A DNA stretch of 21,816 nucleotides from JAZGER01 sp036480335 (lineage in GTDB: Bacteria; Pseudomonadota; Gammaproteobacteria; DSM-19610). The notes under the pieces are model-generated. The model worked only from the letters and a program-made list of their open reading frames with translations, was not told the origin of the DNA and did no database searches. Position 1 is the stretch's first letter, and every line of letters starts with the position of its first letter. The DNA lies in assembly GCA_036480335.1 (NCBI GenBank), contig JAZGGH010000162.1, positions 1 through 21,816 on the forward strand. The letters run 5' to 3'. Positions 16,177 through 21,816 of the stretch are shown in pieces. The translations under genes were made by a program, and so were the position numbers.

Positions 16177-17975
16177 TATGGCCACCAGCTCCAGAGTTTC
16201 AGGCGCACCCAGTCAGTTAACCGGTGTGTCCAGATCCAGAGCAATCTGCGCTCGGCAATATCTATTTTAGCAACGCCCTCCATTCCTGGACGCAATTCTT
16301 TTAATTGCTGTTCAAGCCTGGCTTCAACTCGAAAACGATTATGTCCATCATGGACATTGGCTACTGGGGTGATTTTGTTAATTGAAAGTGCCAGCGACTG
16401 GTCAGATAAACCCGTCAGCAATAGCATACCCGGCTGTTGTAATACCAGTTCATTGATATCGCGTTCATCAATCTGTAAAACGACTCGATAGGCATTTTCC
16501 GGAGCAATGGTATAAATCACATCCCCCTTGCCAACAGGTGCGCCGAGTGATTGACTCGGGTCTCCAGCCACAATCACGCCATCAATCGGTGCCAACAAAC
16601 GTGTCCTTTGCAGGCGCGCTTCGACCAGCTGTAACTGTACTTCCGCCTGCTTCACCTGTGCACCAACGATACGTGTTTCGGTTCGGTCATGGCTGGCCAG
16701 CGCACTACGCTGCTCTCGCTGCAATTGCGCCAGCTGACTCTTCAATTTAACGCGCTCAAGCTGCAGATCACTGTCATCAAGTGTCGCCAGCAGATCACCT
16801 GCATGAATACTGTCACCCGCCCTCGCCTCAACCTCGGCAATATATCCATCAATGGCCGCGGTGACTGAACGCTGGGTACTGCCTTCAAGCACAGCATCTG
16901 CCGTCACCCGGTAAGTGCCTGTCGAAAACCACAGTAACACCGCAGCCAATACTGAAAACACAGTCGCTGACTTCAAACCAGCATGACCTTTACCCGTCAG
17001 GCGTTGCCAGAAATGTCCGGCACTGTCGCTGAGATGCGCGCCTGGAGAACGATCATTCAACCTTCTGATATCCAGCAACGGCCCGACGATAGCCATAATA
17101 TGTTCACAATTGGCGATCACTTCCGGTTCCAGCACACCGTTACCACGCAATAAAGTCAGAACGCCGATCACCTCGCCATTATTGGCAAAGGGAATTGAGC
17201 TGATCGCATTCACTGAAGGCTCTGCCGTCATCGCCGCATGCAATGGGCTGGTATCTGCCCCACCACCTGCTGCCGGCAACGAAATACATTTATCCTGTTG
17301 CCAGGCTTCTTCCATCGCAGAACCGATGGCTCGCATCAGATTGTTACGTTTACCAAAACGGGCGCTGAAAGCCAGCCCTTCGATACTAATTTTCTGACCC
17401 TGACAGAAGCCAATACTTACCTGGTCACAGTGATAACGCTGTGCTAGTTCAGTTGTGAATACCGTGGCTGCCGTGCGAAAATCCTTTTGCTGAATCACCA
17501 GAGCAACCAGATGCAATGCCTGACTGACTCGCTGCATTTGCGCCGAAGGTTGCTGCCGCATCAACAACTCCAGCCAGGCACTGCCCCACTGCAATAATTG
17601 CACGACTGCCCGCTGCTGAGCTTCACTTCTGGGCGTAAGCTCAACGGCAATAACGGCAGTCGATTTGCCATTAATGGTGACGGGAAAAGCGATCATGTCG
17701 CGAGCTTCAGACTGTTCTTCATCCGCAGAGCGAATCACGGTAGCCTGTTTCAGTAATACTTCGCCAGCTATTTTCGATAACTGTTCTGGCACAGATGACT
17801 CACCCGGCCACACAGCCGCCTGGCGTCCCTGTTGGCCACCAGAAACGGCAACCATCAATACACCCCGGGACGCACCCGTAATCATCTTGCACTGCAATGC
17901 AAGCCAGGTTTCCATAAAATTTTGCAAAATAGTTTTTCCTGCTAAGTCAGCTATTTGCCCGTCGGCAGATAACAA
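16176..17975 (-). CDS. GAF-GAF-transmembrane-HlyD adaptor fusion
   Basis: The 599-residue protein has a cytosolic N-terminal half with two GAF-like domains (about 25-140 and 150-302; the second has SIPFANNGEVIGVLTLLRG). One transmembrane segment (about 333-351) leads to a periplasmic HlyD-type part: TAAIDGYIAEVEARAGDSIHAGDLLATLDD, a coiled-coil hairpin (about 402-457) and LLAPIDGVIVAGDPSQSLGAPV. The last 20 residues are Trp-rich (LLWIWTHRLTDW... ending WSWWP). Fusing a sensory module to a periplasmic adaptor suggests export gated by a cytosolic ligand. It is first of the four overlapping genes. The start is uncertain: TTG 17975 lacks a ribosome site, and TTG 17927 or ATG 17915 are alternatives just before the first GAF domain. 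Confidence 0.85.
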   Translation of the reverse strand: MLSADGQIADLAGKTILQNFMETWLALQCKMITGASRGVLMVAVSGGQQGRQAAVWPGESSVPEQLSKIAGEVLLKQATVIRSADEEQSEARDMIAFPVTINGKSTAVIAVELTPRSEAQQRAVVQLLQWGSAWLELLMRQQPSAQMQRVSQALHLVALVIQQKDFRTAATVFTTELAQRYHCDQVSIGFCQGQKISIEGLAFSARFGKRNNLMRAIGSAMEEAWQQDKCISLPAAGGGADTSPLHAAMTAEPSVNAISSIPFANNGEVIGVLTLLRGNGVLEPEVIANCEHIMAIVGPLLDIRRLNDRSPGAHLSDSAGHFWQRLTGKGHAGLKSATVFSVLAAVLLWFSTGTYRVTADAVLEGSTQRSVTAAIDGYIAEVEARAGDSIHAGDLLATLDDSDLQLERVKLKSQLAQLQREQRSALASHDRTETRIVGAQVKQAEVQLQLVEARLQRTRLLAPIDGVIVAGDPSQSLGAPVGKGDVIYTIAPENAYRVVLQIDERDINELVLQQPGMLLLTGLSDQSLALSINKITPVANVHDGHNRFRVEARLEQQLKELRPGMEGVAKIDIAERRLLWIWTHRLTDWVRLKLWSWWP

Positions 17976-18284
17976 TAAATTGACACAATAGAGACACTAG
18001 CAATAAATACGCCAGATTTTAGGCACATCTGTCACAGAAACAAAAAAAGCGGCTTAACTCACTGTTCTCACCCTACTTTAACGCCCAAACACTAGAGCAT
18101 AATGAAAGAATGCCATCAGTTATTCATTCATACAATTGATCAGCAAGGAACCTAATGCCATAGCATAGCTTTTGTACTGAAAGCCCTTGATTTTCTTTAA
18201 AAACACAATATTTATCATTGTAAACCATACATTCTTAGCAGATTTGCCGATAGTCTATTCACTATAAACCCGTCAGAGTGAAGT
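17976..18284. other. 309-bp divergent intergenic region between the export operon and the GGDEF-EAL gene
   Basis: No ORF or RNA gene is recognised here. The region carries a sigma-54-like element at 17999-18015 facing the operon, and an ACAAT/ATTGT inverted repeat at 18205-18221 that could be an operator. GAGTGAAG directly before ATG 18285 may serve as ribosome site for the GGDEF-EAL gene. No convincing sigma-70 promoter for that gene was found. Confidence 0.5.
17999..18015 (-). promoter_or_regulatory. Sigma-54 (RpoN)-like promoter upstream of the SecA-like/HlyD operon
   Basis: The minus strand reads CTGGCGTATTTATTGCT from 18015 to 17999. It matches the -24 core TGGC and the -12 core TTGCW, with exactly 10 bp between GG and GC as sigma-54 requires. 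The three bases after TGGC (GTA against ACG) deviate. Transcription would start near 17988, just before the first possible start codon. It is a single-site match and could be coincidental. Confidence 0.35.
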
Positions 18285-19934
18285 ATGAGTTCCGCAACAC
18301 TATTATTATCTACCACGTCAAAAATATTAAAAAGACGCGCTAACGGCTTTGCCATCATTGGTGTACTGATTGCCATCGCCTGCATTCTCGTAGCCACGGC
18401 TGCTGTTGCTTTCATCGCCACCGGCACTCTCAGCATTGATGCTATTCAAACCGCTCAGCAAACCAATCCCGCACTTTGGTCACTCGACCTGATGCCCTTT
18501 ATCTTTGCTTTCTGGGGACAGTACACCGGATCAATGATGGCCTATGAGGCAGGTGCAGTTGTTTTTGATCAGACCAGCGAACTGCGTGCACAAACCTCTG
18601 CACTGGAACAGAAATCCATGCACGAGGCGACCCATGATTCACTCACTGACCTTCCCAACCGGGCTTTATTTCTGGATCGCCTTGGCCAGGGTCTTGAAAA
18701 TTCACGTTATGACGGCAGCCACCTGGCTATTCTGGTCATGGATCTTGATCACTTCAAGGATATTAACGACACGCTGGGGCATCATAATGGTGACGGTCTT
18801 CTTCGTCAGGTAGCTACACGTCTGAAAGGCACCGTACAGGCTGTTGATACTGTTGCTCGCCTTGGTGGCGATGAATTTGCCTTTATCATGCACAACATCC
18901 ACTCTGCAGTAGATGCCATTGCCTTCTCCACAACCATTCTTGATGCAATGAAAACGCCTTTTAAAATGAACGGCATGCAGCTCGAAGTCAGTGCCAGTAT
19001 TGGCCTGGCCATTTTTCCCGGTCACGGTGAGGATGCAAATTCCCTTTTAAAAAGTGCAGACATTGCCATGTATGCTGCCAAACAGGATAAAACCGGGTTC
19101 GCTCTGTATTCTTCGGAAAACGATAAATACACAACGCGACGTCTGTCGTTAATGGGAGAGTTGAGACAAGCTATTGATGCCGGTAATCTATCCCTCCGTT
19201 ATCAGCCAAAACTGAATCTCAAAACAGGCGAGCTCGATTCAGTTGAAGCACTGGTACGCTGGCAACACAAGGTACATGGTGAAGTAAATCCTGACGAATT
19301 TATCGAACTAGCTGAACGTACCGGCCTCATCAATCCTCTGACCAACTGGGTGGTAGAAAATGCAATTCAGCAGGCAGCTACCTGGAAGAATCAGGGGCTA
19401 AATCTCAATGTGGCCATCAATATTTCGCCTTCTGTGTTGATGGATCCTTTACTGCATGACACTTTCACCGGCCTGCTAGCGGCATACAAGGTTCCAGCCG
19501 AATGCATCATGCTGGAAATCACCGAAAATGCGTTAATGGAAGACCGCGACCGAGCCGTAGCAGTACTCGATCAGTTTGCAAAAACCGGATTCAGCCTGGC
19601 TATTGATGACTTTGGCACCGGCTACTCATCCCTGGCCTACATTAATCGTCTACCTGTACATGAATTAAAAATCGACAAATCTTTTGTTCAGGATATGGCG
19701 ACGAATGAAAGCAATGCAGTTATTGTTCGGGCTACCATTGATCTCGCGCATAACATCGGTATAAAGGTTGTCGCAGAAGGTGTTGAAGATGAGGCGACGC
19801 TTCATCAGCTGGAAGAACTGGGATGTGATGTCATTCAGGGGTATTACATCAGCAAACCGCTAACGGTGGAAAATATCCCTGATATGATAAGCCTCGGCAA
19901 CGGACTGTTTAACGTCTCCACTACCGAAACTTAG
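18285..19934 (+). CDS. Membrane-bound GGDEF-EAL c-di-GMP protein
   Basis: The 549-residue protein has an N-terminal membrane region (strong span about 21-48, weaker about 66-90) and a short linker helix. The GGDEF domain (about 112-275) has an intact GGDEF at 194-198. The EAL domain (about 287-535) has EALVRW (321-326), the Asn of NVAINIS, LEITENALM, DDFGTGYSS (441-449), LKIDKSF, VAEGVE and IQGYYISKP, so all recognisable phosphodiesterase residues are present. The position of the inhibitory RxxD site reads QAVD (185-188), so product inhibition of the cyclase is probably lost. It may make or degrade c-di-GMP; phosphodiesterase activity is the safer prediction. No HAMP, PAS or LapD-type sensor is visible. 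It is divergent from the export operon and convergent with the repeat-protein gene, 32 bp apart. Confidence 0.92.
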   Translation: MSSATLLLSTTSKILKRRANGFAIIGVLIAIACILVATAAVAFIATGTLSIDAIQTAQQTNPALWSLDLMPFIFAFWGQYTGSMMAYEAGAVVFDQTSELRAQTSALEQKSMHEATHDSLTDLPNRALFLDRLGQGLENSRYDGSHLAILVMDLDHFKDINDTLGHHNGDGLLRQVATRLKGTVQAVDTVARLGGDEFAFIMHNIHSAVDAIAFSTTILDAMKTPFKMNGMQLEVSASIGLAIFPGHGEDANSLLKSADIAMYAAKQDKTGFALYSSENDKYTTRRLSLMGELRQAIDAGNLSLRYQPKLNLKTGELDSVEALVRWQHKVHGEVNPDEFIELAERTGLINPLTNWVVENAIQQAATWKNQGLNLNVAINISPSVLMDPLLHDTFTGLLAAYKVPAECIMLEITENALMEDRDRAVAVLDQFAKTGFSLAIDDFGTGYSSLAYINRLPVHELKIDKSFVQDMATNESNAVIVRATIDLAHNIGIKVVAEGVEDEATLHQLEELGCDVIQGYYISKPLTVENIPDMISLGNGLFNVSTTET

Positions 19935-19966
19935 ACCTTCACCTCGCATCCACCACAATTAGCAAT

Positions 19967-21816
19967 CTATTGACAAACCCCCAAACCTTCCAGATTAAAG
20001 GCAGCAGTCTTCTGCAGCCTGTTACGACCCACATACAACTGTGAACCGACTGGCATCACCTGTGAATCAAAACAGGTGACACTATTGGCCGGGATTGAAA
20101 TATCCAGTCCATCCTCTGCTGCATTAGCAACGTTAAGAATATAATCCAATCCATTATCACCTAAGGTTGCATCAATCGTATCGCTAGCTTCTAGTTGCAC
20201 CCCAGTAGCAGTGACAGGATTACTAGACATGAGACTCCCACTATAAGGCCCCCAGCTCAGTCCACCTCCAGCTACCCGTACTCGCCATTGCGCATCGGCT
20301 CCGCTAGTACTGCAATCTTTCCATAGATACAGACCTGGATCAGTGGCTCTGTCGTAGCCTGGCTCACCACATTCTGCTGGCTCAGGCGCTATATTACAGC
20401 TCGCTAAGGTATCCAGATTCAGCGGTGAAGTCACAAGCTGCTTACCTTCGCCGAGGTAGACCAGCAATCCACTCTCCTGAATAAAACAGGCGTCAGCAGA
20501 GAGAGGCGTAAACCCAAATCCATCCTGTGCTGCATTCCAGGCTTTTAGCTCGTAGCCAATTTCACTGCTGTTCGTGACATTATCCACTGTATCACTGGCT
20601 TCCAGGCTAAATTCAGTCAGATTATTGAATCCACTAGTTGACGTGACTTTACCGCTGACAATCGCACCACCCGCATCACCACCTGCACTCAAACGCACTT
20701 CCCACTGATCCGTCAGACAGTTTTTCCACAGAAAGATACCCTGTTCGGTAGCGCTGTCATAGGTCGGTTCACCGCATTCTGCAGTGGGTGGAACAACATC
20801 ACAGGCGGCTAACGTAGTCAGATTGAATGGACTTTGAACCAGAATTCGATTCTGCCCAAGATACATTGGCGCATCTGGCGCTGTTGTTGTTAAACAGGCA
20901 TCCGTACTGGGTACGAAATCCAGACCATCTACAGCCCCGTTCCAGGTCTTCATCACATAGGCCAACAAATCTGGATTACTGTTATCAATCGCATCATGCC
21001 CTTCGATACTGAATTCTGTGTACGTCAATCCACCGACTGATTCAAGAAAGCCATTGTAGAAAACACCATTGCTGTCACCGCCACCGGTGACACGCATGCG
21101 CCACTCACCACTGCCATCACACAGCTCCCAGATGAACACACCTTTCTCTGTCATGGGATCAAAATTTGGCTCAAAACAGGCATCCGATAACCCACCACTA
21201 TCATTGTCCTGAATCGTTACCGTGGCACTATTCATGTCGAGCGTCAGGTTTGATGGGTTATTCAGATTAACCGTGAAGTTCTCTGTACCTTCTGGTGTTA
21301 TATCATCGACCAGCGGTATTAATACGGATTTACTGCTTTCACCAAGCGCATAGGTCAAGGTCATATTAACTGCCGTATAATCGCTACCATTGATAGCACT
21401 TCCGTTAGCCGTACTAACTACAATCGTTGCTGGTTTACGTGGCTGAGTAGACAGATCAATACTAAGCAGTGCATTACCCGAATTTTCCATGACAGTCACA
21501 TTGTTCACAGATATAGATGGAACCGTGCGCATCGCATCATTCGGGTACGCATCTTCGGTATCTGGCACGCCATCACCATCACTGTCAGTGGGGCCTGAGC
21601 CACCACCGGGTTGTGTTGGATTGGTGTCCACTAAATCATCAATGCCATCATTGTCGGCATCCACTCCGCCGCCACTATCAGCGCTGCCGATCATGCCATC
21701 GTTGTTGGTATCCAGTGCAGCATTGACTGTGGTATCAATATCGTAAGCCGTCCCATTATTCGCTGCATTCTGGCTTTCAAGATCCAGGAAGTCCGGAATG
21801 CCATCACCATCGCTGT
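19967..21816 (-). CDS. Large Calx-beta / Asp-rich repeat surface protein, 3' part (5' end outside window)
   Basis: The frame is open to the right edge, so start and N-terminus are missing; at least 615 residues are present. Order from the edge: Asp-rich calcium-binding-type repeats (SDGDGIPD, DADNDGIDD, DSDGDGVPDTEDAYPND; thrombospondin type 3-like, about 21816-21530), a Calx-beta domain (about 21517-21197, ending EGTENFTVNLNNPSN...ATVTIQDND), then three C-terminal repeats. Such composition, with many Thr, Asn and Asp and few Lys, is typical of secreted or surface proteins that need calcium. It ends inside the last repeat, with no visible anchor, LPXTG, autotransporter barrel or type I glycine-rich signal. 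It is the closest candidate substrate for the export operon, by neighbourhood only. Confidence 0.85.
   Translation of the reverse strand, partial: SDGDGIPDFLDLESQNAANNGTAYDIDTTVNAALDTNNDGMIGSADSGGGVDADNDGIDDLVDTNPTQPGGGSGPTDSDGDGVPDTEDAYPNDAMRTVPSISVNNVTVMENSGNALLSIDLSTQPRKPATIVVSTANGSAINGSDYTAVNMTLTYALGESSKSVLIPLVDDITPEGTENFTVNLNNPSNLTLDMNSATVTIQDNDSGGLSDACFEPNFDPMTEKGVFIWELCDGSGEWRMRVTGGGDSNGVFYNGFLESVGGLTYTEFSIEGHDAIDNSNPDLLAYVMKTWNGAVDGLDFVPSTDACLTTTAPDAPMYLGQNRILVQSPFNLTTLAACDVVPPTAECGEPTYDSATEQGIFLWKNCLTDQWEVRLSAGGDAGGAIVSGKVTSTSGFNNLTEFSLEASDTVDNVTNSSEIGYELKAWNAAQDGFGFTPLSADACFIQESGLLVYLGEGKQLVTSPLNLDTLASCNIAPEPAECGEPGYDRATDPGLYLWKDCSTSGADAQWRVRVAGGGLSWGPYSGSLMSSNPVTATGVQLEASDTIDATLGDNGLDYILNVANAAEDGLDISIPANSVTCFDSQVMPVGSQLYVGRNRLQKTAAFNLEGLGVCQ
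19970..21181 (-). repeat. Three tandem C-terminal protein repeats of about 135 residues
   Basis: The encoded units lie at about 21181-20780, 20779-20375 and 20374-19970 (134, 135 and 135 residues). Each starts CxEPxxD, continues with a GxxxWxxC element and a WxxRxxxGG element, has an [SEG]xD[TA]IDN/D element and an AxxGxxF/I core, and ends xYxGxxxLxxxxxxNLxxLxxC. Conserved Cys at both ends suggests disulphides. They are diverged from one another (not recent copies). I do not recognise this domain. Confidence 0.8.

Noticed and set aside
11236..17975. Ordinary type I secretion or RND efflux operon
   Set aside because: No ABC transporter, RND pump or TolC-like gene is present in the window, and the operon instead includes SecA-like and M50 genes.
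17980..17985. TTGACA hexamer as the -35 of a sigma-70 promoter for the plus-strand gene
   Set aside because: No TATAAT-like hexamer lies 16-18 bp downstream, and the GGDEF-EAL start is about 300 bp away.
18285..19934. Classification of the GGDEF-EAL protein as a LapD-type receptor
   Set aside because: LapD-type proteins have a periplasmic domain, a HAMP domain and degenerate GGDEF and EAL motifs. Here both motifs are intact and there is no room for a large periplasmic domain.

Overview
The window looks like a chromosomal segment of a gammaproteobacterium. The evidence is a RelA-type (EFDD) stringent-response enzyme, a DeaD/CsdA-like helicase with a DbpA-type RNA-binding domain, a DUF1631 protein and a DUF1624 membrane protein, all of kinds typical of that class. 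No species call is possible from the sequence alone. There are no tRNA or rRNA genes and no CRISPR array.

Layout, left to right. (1) 1-127: the right end of an IS3-family insertion sequence, with the last 31 codons of its transposase and its terminal sequence. (2) 320-2877: a two-gene unit encoding a membrane-anchored coiled-coil protein with two helix-hairpin-helix modules and a membrane-anchored OmpA-like protein. Both carry the same VDNPxHL coiled-coil motif, and the first has near-identical 162-bp internal tandem repeats. (3) 2980-8092, minus strand: HDOD protein, relA, then deaD, a regulatory/stress cluster. (4) 8252-10360, plus strand: a DUF1631 protein divergent from the HDOD gene, overlapping tail to tail with a minus-strand DUF1624 membrane protein (10331-11035). 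(5) 11133-11220: an 88-bp MITE-like element with 17-bp terminal inverted repeats and a 4-bp target duplication.

(6) 11236-17975, minus strand: the most interesting region. Four genes overlap by 1, 8 and 4 bp. In order of transcription they encode a GAF-GAF-TM-HlyD adaptor, a PqqD-like/M50 metalloprotease/HlyD fusion, a shortened SecA-like ATPase, and an exported HlyD-type adaptor. No type I ABC ATPase and no TolC gene are present in the window. The set reads as one machine: a cytosolic SecA-type motor, a membrane protease with a peptide-binding-like N-terminus, and two periplasmic adaptor arms, one tied to a cytosolic sensor. I infer an uncharacterised export or processing system for a peptide or large surface protein. 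A sigma-54-like promoter may drive it.

(7) 18285-19934, plus strand: a membrane GGDEF-EAL protein with all recognisable EAL catalytic residues, divergent from the operon. (8) 19967 to the right edge, minus strand: the 3' part of a large protein with Asp-rich calcium-binding-type repeats, a Calx-beta domain and three C-terminal repeats of about 135 residues that I do not recognise. It looks like an extracellular or surface protein and is a natural candidate substrate for the SecA-like/HlyD/M50 system, with c-di-GMP as a possible regulator. Those links rest on neighbourhood and are not proven by the sequence.
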